The notes under the pieces: model-generated
Databases searched by the model: none
Told to the model about the DNA's origin: nothing
The model's input: the letters and a program-made list of their open reading frames with translations, nothing else
Position numbers and translations under genes: made by a program
In this document: in pieces, positions 18,434-28,602 of the stretch
Layout: every line of letters starts with the position of its first letter
How positions within the stretch are numbered: the first letter of the stretch is position 1
NCBI RefSeq assembly: GCF_002836735.1
Contig: NZ_PJAS01000072.1
Coordinates: 1 to 64,000, forward strand
Reading direction: 5' to 3'
Origin: Psychrobacter sp. 4Bb
Lineage (GTDB): Bacteria; Pseudomonadota; Gammaproteobacteria; Pseudomonadales; Moraxellaceae
DNA length: 64,000 nt

Positions 18434-18841
18434 CTACTCGCCTTGATGTGGTTCGATTTGGGTCAATAGCGGATAACCTTCACGATGTGCCAGACTGTTT
18501 ACTTTTTTGGCCTTAGTCTCGGCGATATCTTTGGGATAAATGCCAGCAATACCTTTGCTGCTATTATGAATAGTCAGCATAATCTCGACCGCAGAATCCA
18601 TACTATGACGAAATTCTGACTGCAATATGTATACAACAAATTCCATCGGCGTGTAGTTGTCATTGTACATAACGACCGCATACATAGGCGGTTTGGCTAC
18701 TTCAGGCTCTGCGACCAATACATCTGCTTGCGGTGACGTTTCACCATCGGTATCACCGTCTTGTGCACGATGAGCAGGCATATTGGGAAAGTGCCAATCA
18801 GCAACCGTTGGCGTGGCTTGTGATATCATTTTTTTCATCAT
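18434..18841 (-). CDS. clpS: ClpA adaptor protein ClpS
   Basis: ClpS binds the ClpA N-domain and delivers N-degron substrates. The 135-residue protein has the full ClpS core: MYNDNYTPMEFVVYIL, where N-D-x-x-T-P-M forms the N-degron pocket, EIMLTIHNSSKGIAG, and AETKAKKVNSLAHREGYPL. About 45 polar residues precede the core. I start it at the ATG at 18841; a longer reading frame runs 27 codons further but begins with a hydrophobic stretch unlike ClpS. No strong ribosome binding site marks any start. It is terminated before clpA, so the pair is not one operon here. Confidence 0.93.
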   Translation of the reverse strand: MMKKMISQATPTVADWHFPNMPAHRAQDGDTDGETSPQADVLVAEPEVAKPPMYAVVMYNDNYTPMEFVVYILQSEFRHSMDSAVEIMLTIHNSSKGIAGIYPKDIAETKAKKVNSLAHREGYPLLTQIEPHQGE

Positions 18842-18997
18842 AATCAAAATATAATTATAAGGTAAGTTTAAGATAGAGAATATTAAGGCAGGCGATAAGG
18901 CATGGTATGGTATAAAGCACAACCACTAATTAGGGCCATTGTGCTGTGATTTCAACCACAGCATCGTCACTGAGTGTTTCAATAAGACATGAGGTAA

Positions 18998-19864
18998 TTA
19001 AGGTACGATAGGACTTTCATCAACTTCTGGTAAATCTAAAAGCGATGGTAGCATGTTATCCACACTATCACCGAGCTTCCAGTCATACAACTGCTCTACT
19101 TTCTGACCACCTGCTTGCAAAGTCAGTTTGGCTTGCAATGGTCTAAAGCCTGATGGCATTACAAAGCGACCACGTATCCGAACGATACCTTCGATCATAT
19201 GGTATGCAGGGTCAAGAGGTACTTCTACAAGATCGTCATTGTTAAGTAGCGTCAATACAGGCCTCAAGCGTTTGGCTTGACCATCGCTACTGAGCATCCC
19301 AATATCAAAACCATACTCAAAAGCATTTTCAGGTAGAGGAGAAATTTTGGCACCTAATACCTGTAAAGGCATACCACCTTTCTCACGGATGACATCTGAA
19401 TATAGCTCATTGAGCTGTGACACTTGTTTATTTTCCACTGTTAATTCTTGCTGGCTTTCACGCAGTTCTTTTAAATTAGCCAAACTGATAGCCAGTTCTT
19501 GTTTGGCAGTCGCTGCTTGGTTAGTAGCTATCTTATTGCTAAGGCGCAAATCTTCTAGCGCTTGTGTCGCTTCAGTGCTATCGATGATTGCTTGCTTGGC
19601 TTCTGTTTCCATCGAATGAAGGCCACGTTGGTAGCCAAGCTTATGACCGAATACCAGCCCAACCACCGCTGTCACTAATACGGCTACTACAAATAGTGCT
19701 AATACCAATGTAGAAGCGCCGCGTTGTGAGCTAGCAATACCACTTATAGGGACATTATTATTTCTAAAGGAATGCTGTTTGCGCTCCAAGCTAGGTGTAA
19801 CCGAGTCTTTGCACGATTGACGTGCTGGCTGTGAGCAAAAGCGTAGTACGAGCTGAACACGCAT
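18998..19864 (-). CDS. Membrane-anchored coiled-coil protein (DUF6776-like)
   Basis: A 288-residue protein of unknown function. Residues about 1-48 are polar and basic, 52-73 form a single strong membrane segment (LVLALFVVAVLVTAVVGLVF), about 85-155 are a coiled coil rich in Glu/Gln/Lys, and the remaining part is a beta-rich domain (LRPVLTLLNN, IRGRFVMPSGF). The TM-coil-beta layout resembles the DUF6776 proteins that pseudomonads carry near argC; that assignment rests on pattern, not a search. With the basic side inside, the beta domain would be periplasmic. It is followed by a 75-base gap to clpS and lies 103 bases after argC. Confidence 0.6.
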   Translation of the reverse strand: MRVQLVLRFCSQPARQSCKDSVTPSLERKQHSFRNNNVPISGIASSQRGASTLVLALFVVAVLVTAVVGLVFGHKLGYQRGLHSMETEAKQAIIDSTEATQALEDLRLSNKIATNQAATAKQELAISLANLKELRESQQELTVENKQVSQLNELYSDVIREKGGMPLQVLGAKISPLPENAFEYGFDIGMLSSDGQAKRLRPVLTLLNNDDLVEVPLDPAYHMIEGIVRIRGRFVMPSGFRPLQAKLTLQAGGQKVEQLYDWKLGDSVDNMLPSLLDLPEVDESPIVP

Positions 19865-19967
19865 TTAGACAGTATCTCTTAAGGGTAAGGGCAAGTCATT
19901 ATAGCCGAATTTATAATCAATACCTAGCACCGTAAATGTGAATGATTGGAATATGAAGTCGTTGATA

Positions 19968-21035
19968 TTAAGGAACAATCGGTGCAAAGTTCAGCCCCAT
20001 TGACTCATCAAAACCAAACATCACATTCATGTTTTGCACAGCCTGCCCAGCAGCACCTTTGACTAAATTATCTTGAACAACGATAACTGTTAGCTCAGCA
20101 CGCTCGTTGTCTTGATGTACTGCGATACGTAGACGATTACTAGCACGCACACTGCGCGTGTCTGGATAAACACCTTTTGGCATGACATCAACAAAACCTT
20201 CTGATGCATAGCTGTCCTCAAACACTTGCTGCCAATCGATAGCCGCACCTGCGTCAGTCAGCTCCATGTGAATTGAGCTCAGCATGCCACGAATCATCGG
20301 TACCAAATGCGGCAAAAATCGAATACGATGTGTAAACTGACTGTCTAGTAACTGCGCCACACCCTGCTCAATCTCTGGCAAATGGCGATGACCTTCAACG
20401 CTATAGGCTTTAAAATTATCCGTAGTTTCCGCATAATTAAGTGCCAGTGACGCTTGACGACCAGCACCTGATACACCAGATTTGGCGTCAATGACAATGC
20501 GAGACTCAACCAGTCTTTCTGCTTGCTCATTTTGTGCTTCGATAACAGGTTTTAGACCCAAAATCGCAGTAGTCGGATAGCAGCCAGGGTTACCGACCAA
20601 TAAAGCGCTGGCAAGCTTATCACGATTGATTTCAGGCAAACCGTAAACTGCTGTCTTCAACAGATCAGGACAAGCATGAGATTGTTTGTACCAGTGCTCA
20701 AACTCCGTCAATGATTGCAGGCGAAAATCAGCTGCCAAATCGATGACTTTTACGCCAGCTTGGGTCAGCGCTTCTGCTTGCTTCATCGCAACACCATGCG
20801 GAGTCGCAAAAAACACAACATCACATTTTTGCAGCGCCGCAAGCGTATTATCACCTAAGTCACTGAAAACAATATCTGAGATACCGCGTAAGCTTGGGAA
20901 TATTTCATCAGCGCGAGTGCCAGCTTCGCTACGCGAGGTTAGCAAATCAATAGACACTTCAGGGTGAGCAGATAGTAAGCGAATAAGCTCAATACCTGTG
21001 TAACCTGTACCACCGACAATCGCTGCTGAAATCAT
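19968..21035 (-). CDS. argC: N-acetyl-gamma-glutamyl-phosphate reductase
   Basis: ArgC reduces N-acetylglutamyl phosphate to the semialdehyde in arginine synthesis, using NADPH. The 355-residue protein opens with the nucleotide loop GGTGYTGIELIRLL, has the catalytic cysteine in GNPGCYPTT (C152), the SGVSGAGR substrate loop and HRHLPEI with a catalytic His, then HLVPMIRGM. It is the longer bacterial form. AAAGGG lies at a good distance before the ATG. No other arginine gene is nearby. Confidence 0.96.
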   Translation of the reverse strand: MISAAIVGGTGYTGIELIRLLSAHPEVSIDLLTSRSEAGTRADEIFPSLRGISDIVFSDLGDNTLAALQKCDVVFFATPHGVAMKQAEALTQAGVKVIDLAADFRLQSLTEFEHWYKQSHACPDLLKTAVYGLPEINRDKLASALLVGNPGCYPTTAILGLKPVIEAQNEQAERLVESRIVIDAKSGVSGAGRQASLALNYAETTDNFKAYSVEGHRHLPEIEQGVAQLLDSQFTHRIRFLPHLVPMIRGMLSSIHMELTDAGAAIDWQQVFEDSYASEGFVDVMPKGVYPDTRSVRASNRLRIAVHQDNERAELTVIVVQDNLVKGAAGQAVQNMNVMFGFDESMGLNFAPIVP

Positions 21036-21155
21036 AAAACACCCTTTTCTTGGTAAATACTAAATATGCACTGATAGATTCCATGTTTGCCTGTAATGCG
21101 TGCAATTCTACAAAGACAGAACAAAGACAGAATCAGTCTCTAAATATTCTGACTC

Positions 21156-22292
21156 TTAAATTTTATAATCGTGTACTGCATCCACAAACACTTTGGCATT
21201 GTCAGGGTTAACCCACTGGGTGATACCGTGACCTAAGTTTGCTATGTAACCAGTCTTTTCACCATCAGCGTAAGCACGGTCAAGCATCGCATTGACTTCA
21301 GAACGGATAGTTGCAGGCGAGCCATATAACGTCGCTGGATCTAGATTACCTTGGATGGCTTTGCTGCTTTGCAATTTTTTATGCTTTTTGGTCAATTGAC
21401 GCTGACTCTCAGTCAATACTTGACGCGCACGATCAATCGGCATCGTCCAGTCCAGACCTAACACATCTGCTTCGCTGTCAGCCTGAATATCAAGCCACAG
21501 CCCACCACCTTTAGTGAATAGCACTACAGGTACTTGTGGGTGACGTTCCTTTAGTTCGGCGACAATACGTTTATTATAAATGTGTGAAAATTCGATAAAT
21601 TGACGATGGCCTAACGCCCCACCCCAACTATCAAATATCTGTACAATTTGAGCGCCAGCGACGATTTGGGCATCTAAATAGTCAATAACTGACGTCGCAA
21701 GCTTATCTAATAACTGATGTAAAAAATCAGGGTTGCTATATAAGAAGCCTTTGGTATAACGATAATCCTTCGAGCTACCGCCTTCTATCATATAAGTAGC
21801 CAACGTCCACGGACTACCAGAGAATCCAAACAATGGCACTTGACCATTTAGCGCTTTGCGAATACTGGTTACAGCACGCATGACATAGTCAAGAGAATCA
21901 TTAGGCTCAAGCACTGGCAATCTATCAAGATCAGCCTGCTCACGGATAGGATGTTTGAACTTAGGGCCTTCACCCGTTTCGAAATACAAGCCCAATCCCA
22001 TCGCATCAGGGATAGTTAAAATATCACTAAACAAAATAGCAGCATCTAAATCATAACGGCGCAATGGCTGTAGAGTCACTTCAGTAGCGCGGGCTGTATC
22101 TTTGCACAGGCTCATAAAGTCACCCGCTTCAGCACGAGTGGCTTTATATTCTGGTAAATAACGACCAGCTTGACGCATCATCCATACCGGTGTGGTATCA
22201 ATGGGCTCAAAACGTAATGCACGTAGCAATCTATCATTTTTTAAAGGTGCAAATTGTTGCTGAACCGAGTTACTACCGTCTGAAGCACTCAT
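21156..22292 (-). CDS. hemE: Uroporphyrinogen decarboxylase
   Basis: HemE decarboxylates the four acetate side chains of uroporphyrinogen III to coproporphyrinogen III in heme synthesis. The 378-residue protein has the signature [15 protein letters not shown], the second block [16 protein letters not shown], and FDSWGGAL, with the active-site Asp in [15 protein letters not shown] chose the ATG at 22292 because GGAG lies 8 bases upstream; the ATG eight codons earlier would fall inside the preceding hairpin region. That hairpin, ending in a T-tract that overlaps this ribosome binding site, separates it from proB. Confidence 0.96.
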   Translation of the reverse strand: MSASDGSNSVQQQFAPLKNDRLLRALRFEPIDTTPVWMMRQAGRYLPEYKATRAEAGDFMSLCKDTARATEVTLQPLRRYDLDAAILFSDILTIPDAMGLGLYFETGEGPKFKHPIREQADLDRLPVLEPNDSLDYVMRAVTSIRKALNGQVPLFGFSGSPWTLATYMIEGGSSKDYRYTKGFLYSNPDFLHQLLDKLATSVIDYLDAQIVAGAQIVQIFDSWGGALGHRQFIEFSHIYNKRIVAELKERHPQVPVVLFTKGGGLWLDIQADSEADVLGLDWTMPIDRARQVLTESQRQLTKKHKKLQSSKAIQGNLDPATLYGSPATIRSEVNAMLDRAYADGEKTGYIANLGHGITQWVNPDNAKVFVDAVHDYKI

Positions 22293-22304
22293 GTACAAAT
22301 CTCC

Positions 22305-22346
22305 AAAACAGCACAATATCCATATTTATCAATGGATATTGTGCTG
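22305..22346 (-). terminator. 15-bp perfect hairpin between proB and hemE
   Basis: Bases 22309-22323 and 22332-22346 pair perfectly around 8 bases. On the minus strand TTTT follows and runs directly into GGAG, the hemE ribosome binding site. It may terminate proB, attenuate hemE, or control access to the hemE RBS. Confidence 0.75.
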
Positions 22347-22384
22347 GATAAAATAAGTTAAATAAAAAAGGTTATATAAAAGCG

Positions 22385-23557
22385 CTATACAGTTAATGCC
22401 AGATTATCGCGATGTACCATGACGACACGTTCTTCGCTACTGCCAAAGATCTTATCGAACTGTTCAGTACGCTCACGAGCGACGCGGCGCGCATCATTCG
22501 ATGAGAAGTTTACCTGCCCAACGGCAATACGTTCGCCCGTATCTTGGTGGATGATTTCTACCACATCACCTTCATCAAACCCGCCTTGCACTTCCACAAC
22601 ACCCACTGGCAATAAACTTCTATTGTGCTCAGTCAATGCTCTTGCAGCACCTGCATCGACGACCAAGCTACCTGACATACGTAGATGAGCAGCTAGCCAC
22701 TGTTTACGTGCGATGATTTTATCTTCGTCATTAGTCGTCAGCAAGGTACCTACTGCTTCGCCTGAAACTACACGGGTAATAACGTCATCGATAGCACCGC
22801 TAACGATAACAGTAGGACAGCCACCCATTGCAGCCAGACGTCCAGCGCGGATTTTGGTCAACATACCACCGCGTCCAAGCTTACCGCCGTCTCCTGCAAT
22901 ATCAAATAAATAATCCGCCATTGCACGCTCTTGACGAATCATCTTAGCATCAGGATTATCACGTGGGTTATCAGTGAAGACACCTTCTTGATCGGTTAAG
23001 ATAATGTACAGATCAGCATTAACCATCGCGGCTGCCATCGCACCCAAGGTATCGTTATCGCCGAATTTAATTTCATCAATCGTGATGGTATCGTTTTCAT
23101 TAATAACAGGTAGTACGCGCCATTCTAATAACTGTGTCAGCGCCCCCGTCGTATTAAGATAACGGCTACGATTAGATAAATCATCGTGAGTTAGTAGGAG
23201 CTGCGAGCTTTGAATGCCATGCTGAATCAAAGCTGACCACCATGTTTCAATCAACCCCATTTGACCAATAGAAGCACAGGCTTGTAGTGCTGCTAGTTTC
23301 TTAGGACGTTCCTCAAGGTTCATACGTACCACACCTTCAGCAACAGCACCTGATGATACCAGCAGTACCTCAACGCCTTTTTTGTGCAGCTTAGCAATCT
23401 GCTTTGCCCACTCATATATGGCAGTACGATCCAGCCCTCGACCGTTATTGGTTAATAGTGATGAACCAATTTTGACAATAACGCGCTGAATATCAAAGTT
23501 GCGAGTTTGCTTAACAAATCTTGCTTCTTCCATCGTGTTTGCTATGTCATCTGCCAT
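22385..23557 (-). CDS. proB: Glutamate 5-kinase
   Basis: ProB phosphorylates glutamate as the first step of proline synthesis and is feedback-inhibited by proline. The 390-residue protein has the amino-acid-kinase domain (VIVKIGSSLLTNN, LVSSGAVAEG, INENDTITIDEIKFGDNDTL, GRGGMLTKI) and a C-terminal PUA domain from about residue 295 (GSLVVDAGAARAL). It is longer than E. coli ProB by about 20 residues, mainly at the N-terminus. AAAGGAG precedes the ATG. It is preceded by obgE with 78 bases between, the common obgE-proB neighbourhood. Confidence 0.97.
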   Translation of the reverse strand: MADDIANTMEEARFVKQTRNFDIQRVIVKIGSSLLTNNGRGLDRTAIYEWAKQIAKLHKKGVEVLLVSSGAVAEGVVRMNLEERPKKLAALQACASIGQMGLIETWWSALIQHGIQSSQLLLTHDDLSNRSRYLNTTGALTQLLEWRVLPVINENDTITIDEIKFGDNDTLGAMAAAMVNADLYIILTDQEGVFTDNPRDNPDAKMIRQERAMADYLFDIAGDGGKLGRGGMLTKIRAGRLAAMGGCPTVIVSGAIDDVITRVVSGEAVGTLLTTNDEDKIIARKQWLAAHLRMSGSLVVDAGAARALTEHNRSLLPVGVVEVQGGFDEGDVVEIIHQDTGERIAVGQVNFSSNDARRVARERTEQFDKIFGSSEERVVMVHRDNLALTV

Positions 23558-23635
23558 ATAAACTCCTTTTTTTCATATCAATTGATTGTAGGGATTAAAT
23601 TCACAATTCAAGTATAACTGCTCAAGCATACTAGC

Positions 23636-24856
<1,221 letters not shown>

Positions 24857-24976
24857 TCACAATCCAGTCTATAAACTGGTTACAACCAACGGTTGTATTT
24901 TGGGGTTTTGCTATGTTGTTGCGTCAAAATGAACACTGTATAAAGTCTACTTTTACTTAGTGCCCATTATGACAAT

Positions 24977-25010
24977 AACACCCGATAATCAATCGGACTA
25001 TCGGGTGTTT
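24977..25010 (-). terminator. Probable terminator of the GAPDH gene
   Basis: AACACCCGATA (24977-24987) and TATCGGGTGTT (24999-25009) form an 11-bp stem. The T-tract is poor on the minus strand (TT-A-TT), so termination efficiency is uncertain. Nothing else is seen in the 290-base gap. Confidence 0.55.
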
Positions 25011-25131
25011 AAGTATGACAGTTAAAGTCCTACCAAGCTATTCAAAGTAGTATCTGCTACAGCGCCATTTCTATGACACGATAGCGCTACTATACTTGGT
25101 ATGACGTTATTGCTCTACTGTATTTAGTAAT

Positions 25132-26565
25132 CTATGCTGGAATCTGAGCGTAGCTGATTCCGGCCATTTGCGTCGCTAAACGCAATACCTGAGTACTATA
25201 ACCTACTTCGTTGTCATACCAAACATATACGATAGCTTGGTTGTCAGTCAAAATAGTGGCTTGAGCATCGATAATACCAACATGAGTCGTACCAACGAAA
25301 TCCGTTGATACCGCTTCTGTAGAATCTGTGTAAGCAATCTGCGACTGCCAAGTACTGCTGTTAGCCATTTTACGCAAGAACTCATTCAACGCATCAGCGC
25401 TTGCTGGAGCAGTTTTCAGATTCACATTCAAGATTGCTAAGCTGACGTTTGGTGTTGGTACACGAATAGCGTTACCCGTTAGCTTACCGTTTAGTTCTGG
25501 CAATGCTTTACCAACTGCTTTTGCAGCACCAGTACTAGTAATAACCATGTTCATCACCGCACTACGACCACGGCGGTCTGCTTTATGATAGTTATCAACC
25601 AAGTTCTGATCATTGGTAAATGAGTGAATAGTCTCTACATGACCATTTACAATACCGTACTCATCATTCAATACATTCAGCGTTGGCGTAATCGCATTGG
25701 TCGTACAGCTAGCAGCACTAACGATCGTATCATCACCAACGGTATCATTGTTCACGCCATAAACGACGTTTTTGATATCGCCGCCAGCAGGTGCTGTTAG
25801 CAACACTTTTTTCACACCAGTAGACTGTAAGTGCTTACCAAGGCCTGCTTCGTCTTTCCAGATACCTGTGTTATCGATAACAAGAGCATTGTCGATACCA
25901 TAAGCAGTATAGTCGATTTCGCTTGGGTCTTTGGCATAGATAACTTGTACAAAACGACCATTAACGATCATGCCGTTATTATCATCATCAATGCTAATGC
26001 CACCTAAGAATCTACCATGGATTGAGTCACGCTCAAGCAATGAGATACGTTTAGCCAAGTCACCAGCAGCGGCTGGACGTACAACAATCGCTTTCAGTTG
26101 TAGACCTTTCGCGCTTGACGCTTGTGACAATAGTAGACGAGTCAAGATACGACCGATACGGCCAAAACCATACAGCACAACATCCGTCGCGCCATTCACA
26201 GCACCAGCGTTGTTGACAGACTGTAGAGCGGTTTGTAAGTCAGTATCATTAGCAATCAGTTGACCAACATCGATACGAGTGGCTTGGATATCAGTGTTCT
26301 CTGAGATAACTTTTACCATCGCTAGAGTATCAGCGATATCGATAGCTTTGGCACCATGATCGCGTAGTGCTACTTTTTGATGCAAAGCAAGTATTTGACC
26401 AACTGAGGTAGAGTCTAGCGTTTCGCCAAACAAAGTCACTTGTACGTCTTGCTTGTTATAGAGCTTGTTTAGTAGCCCCATAAGCTCAATCGCTTGTTGC
26501 TCTTGATTGTTGTAGTTGTTCAAGTGGTCTTGATGTAATTGGCGTAAGGTATCAGCGTTGCTCAC
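25132..26565 (-). CDS. Glyceraldehyde-3-phosphate dehydrogenase, long form
   Basis: A phosphorylating GAPDH with an extra N-terminal region. The NAD-binding loop LYGFGRIGRILTRLLL begins near residue 128, and the catalytic cysteine is C287 in SAASCTTNAITP, followed by the matching HSFTNDQ. The core from about 128 to 470 is complete. The N-terminal part of about 125 residues is helical and polar and is also known in the long GAPDH variants of Pseudomonas and Acinetobacter. I chose the GTG at 26565 (477 residues): AAGGA is 8 bases upstream, while the ATG three codons earlier lies directly against that site. Glycolytic or gluconeogenic direction cannot be told. Confidence 0.9.
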   Translation of the reverse strand: MSNADTLRQLHQDHLNNYNNQEQQAIELMGLLNKLYNKQDVQVTLFGETLDSTSVGQILALHQKVALRDHGAKAIDIADTLAMVKVISENTDIQATRIDVGQLIANDTDLQTALQSVNNAGAVNGATDVVLYGFGRIGRILTRLLLSQASSAKGLQLKAIVVRPAAAGDLAKRISLLERDSIHGRFLGGISIDDDNNGMIVNGRFVQVIYAKDPSEIDYTAYGIDNALVIDNTGIWKDEAGLGKHLQSTGVKKVLLTAPAGGDIKNVVYGVNNDTVGDDTIVSAASCTTNAITPTLNVLNDEYGIVNGHVETIHSFTNDQNLVDNYHKADRRGRSAVMNMVITSTGAAKAVGKALPELNGKLTGNAIRVPTPNVSLAILNVNLKTAPASADALNEFLRKMANSSTWQSQIAYTDSTEAVSTDFVGTTHVGIIDAQATILTDNQAIVYVWYDNEVGYSTQVLRLATQMAGISYAQIPA

Positions 26566-26905
26566 GAGAAACATCCTTATGGTCAGTAATGTATGATCAA
26601 TAAAATATGAAGAAGTATAAAACAGATAGGCTATATATGCTCTAAGTGGCGACTCTAATATGATAATCAACCACTATCAATATTGGTCATTGACACTAGA
26701 GTATTTGAATCGCCTAGATTTTAGCCTAAAACGCCTCATTTTGCCAGTAGTAACCGATTAGCTAGCGTGCATAATAGGTTTCATTCTCATATACAGCTAA
26801 TAATAAAAATAAAGGCATCCATATATGCTGCCTTATCGAGACGTAATTTAAATGATAATTGCTATAATTCTGAACTAATTAAAGCAGTAATTTCAGTTAT
26901 AAAAC
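26566..26905. other. Non-coding gap upstream of GAPDH
   Basis: An AT-rich 340-base stretch between the lipocalin stop and the GAPDH start. I see no convincing gene, promoter pair or hairpin terminator in it. Confidence 0.4.
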
Positions 26906-28153
26906 TTATGGTGCTAGATTCACCGTTTGGTTGCTCTGCGACGTCAATGTAAACTCTTTTAAGTCATAACCTTGCTGCTGAGCAATTTGACGATATTTGG
27001 TATACGTTTCCTGACTGATATTTGGCGAGCGTGCTAGTAGCCATAAGTATTTTTTATCAGGTGTCCCCACTAGCACAGTCTTATACTCTGTATCACGTGC
27101 TAGCACCCAATAATCAGCACGGCCCACTGGAATCCAGCGAATCCACTTCGGTAAAAACGTCACTTTTAGTTTGCTGCCGCTTTCATCGACTGGCTTAGCC
27201 AAACCTTCTGCGACAATACCTGAGCCGTCCTCGCTCACACACTTGTTAGTAACCGTGATTCCTGAGCCGTCATCTTTTTGAGCATAGTTGGCGGTGACAT
27301 CACCTGCACATTTACGTTGGAAATACATCGGCAAACGGCCGATTTCATACCAAGTACCTGCATAGGTACTAAGATCTACGCTATCTACGGTAGTTGGGGT
27401 GCTTGCAGATTTATGAATAATATCGCTTGGCTTAACCGATAGTACATCAGTCGTGGTCTTCTCACTCATCGCATCATCAGACATTCCATTAGTTGCCGAG
27501 TTATTAGTCCCCATGTTCACTGGCGGCGTGGCCGCATAGGCTGAGAACGCTGCTAACGGTATAATAATCGCTAAAGCAATGCCTGTATGTTTGATCAGTC
27601 CATTCATAAATATGCGCTCCGGTATTTCTTTGTAGGATGAATTATTTGTTGATGCATCACCAATTTGCTCAGCGTCGATGGCGTGTTCAGAACTACTGTT
27701 TAGATTATCTATTTGATCCTCTAACAGTCCCGACATTGATGGCTCATCTTCATTTAGCTCTTGTGGCTGCTCATTTCGCGCTGACTTATAGCCAGATGAT
27801 TTGTAGCCAGATGATTTGTAGCCACTAGCCACGTCATGATTGTCCTCATTGCTATTTTTTAGATCTTTGCTTATCTCATTGTTACTCATAGCTGACTCTT
27901 TTGCCCTAAGGCTTTTGTCGGCGCTTTTGTATCCAAAATAGCTGTCTTGCGAAGACGTGTCTTTTGCCAGATGGTGCGAATATTCGCCATTCGAGCTGTC
28001 ACGATTATAGCTAGCATCGTTACTAGCTTGGTTTGTCTGTTGCGTGTCATCGCCATATTCATTGTCATTGAGCGATTGCTTAGGCTGCTGAAGTTGAGAA
28101 CCAGCTGCCTGTGAATCAGTCCATGCTGACTCAGGTAACTTATTGGTTTTCAT
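26906..28153 (-). CDS. Lipocalin (Blc-like) with disordered N-terminal extension
   Basis: The C-terminal part (about residues 265-415) is a bacterial lipocalin: the signature GTWYEIGRLPMYFQRKC, the second block PVGRADYWVLARD and the third LWLLARSP are all present. Blc-type lipocalins bind fatty acids or lysophospholipids at the outer membrane. A hydrophobic segment with an Ala-Tyr-Ala cleavage site lies at residues 192-211, in mid-protein. The first 182 residues are Asn/Ser/Asp-rich and carry SGYKS repeats. M183 (27607) has GGAG at the right distance, whereas the first ATG (28153) has none. Translation from M183 would give a normal 233-residue exported lipocalin; the long form would be a type II membrane protein. 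I report the long frame and favour M183 as a used start. Confidence 0.8.
   Translation of the reverse strand: MKTNKLPESAWTDSQAAGSQLQQPKQSLNDNEYGDDTQQTNQASNDASYNRDSSNGEYSHHLAKDTSSQDSYFGYKSADKSLRAKESAMSNNEISKDLKNSNEDNHDVASGYKSSGYKSSGYKSARNEQPQELNEDEPSMSGLLEDQIDNLNSSSEHAIDAEQIGDASTNNSSYKEIPERIFMNGLIKHTGIALAIIIPLAAFSAYAATPPVNMGTNNSATNGMSDDAMSEKTTTDVLSVKPSDIIHKSASTPTTVDSVDLSTYAGTWYEIGRLPMYFQRKCAGDVTANYAQKDDGSGITVTNKCVSEDGSGIVAEGLAKPVDESGSKLKVTFLPKWIRWIPVGRADYWVLARDTEYKTVLVGTPDKKYLWLLARSPNISQETYTKYRQIAQQQGYDLKEFTLTSQSNQTVNLAP
27782..27826 (-). repeat. 15-bp tandem repeat coding SGYKS x3
   Basis: Residues 110-124 of the long lipocalin frame are three tandem SGYKS units, with a further lone GYKS at 74-77. 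In-frame slippage here would change copy number without breaking the frame. Confidence 0.8.
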
Positions 28154-28602
28154 AGGAGTACCATTCTTAAATAGTGATTGTTAAAAACGCTTTATGTACG
28201 GCATCTATTTGGTCTCGTTTTCTAAAAGCCATTTGCTTTGGTATAAATTATTCGTGCAAAACTTGACTCTACAAAAGCTTTTTTATTATTGTATTTTGAA
28301 CATCACTTTTGATCAGTCACTCGTCTATAGAAATAAGATCAACGTATCGTAGATATGCAATATATATTAAGGACAACTGGACTATTAAAACAGTAGTGCA
28401 ATGTAGGAAAACGCAACGGTTTGTAAGTAACTATAGGGTTTGAGTGTTGTTTGAACACATCATAACCACACAGTTACTTACTGGATAACTAAGTTAAAAA
28501 TCAGTTATTTGAACTTACTAAGCTTAATACGCAAGTCTAATAGGGGTCACATTCAGGCAAATGGAATTATAGCTTGTAGATAGCTTTCTTGAGTCATGCG
28601 GA
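28154..28602. other. Non-coding gap with nested inverted repeats
   Basis: No gene is visible. GTAAGTAACT (28423-28432) and its exact complement (28472-28481) enclose a second small stem GTGTT/AACAC (28444-28458). No T-tract follows. It may be a structured 3' or 5' UTR. Confidence 0.4.

Noticed and set aside
26840..26875. Second Fur box downstream of the lipocalin
   Set aside because: A GATAAT and a TATAAT-like half are separated by three bases; the match to the Fur consensus is weak and it lies at a gene end.
27782..27826. Possible CRISPR-like short tandem array
   Set aside because: Units are 15 bases, in frame, without spacers and inside a coding sequence; they encode SGYKS repeats.
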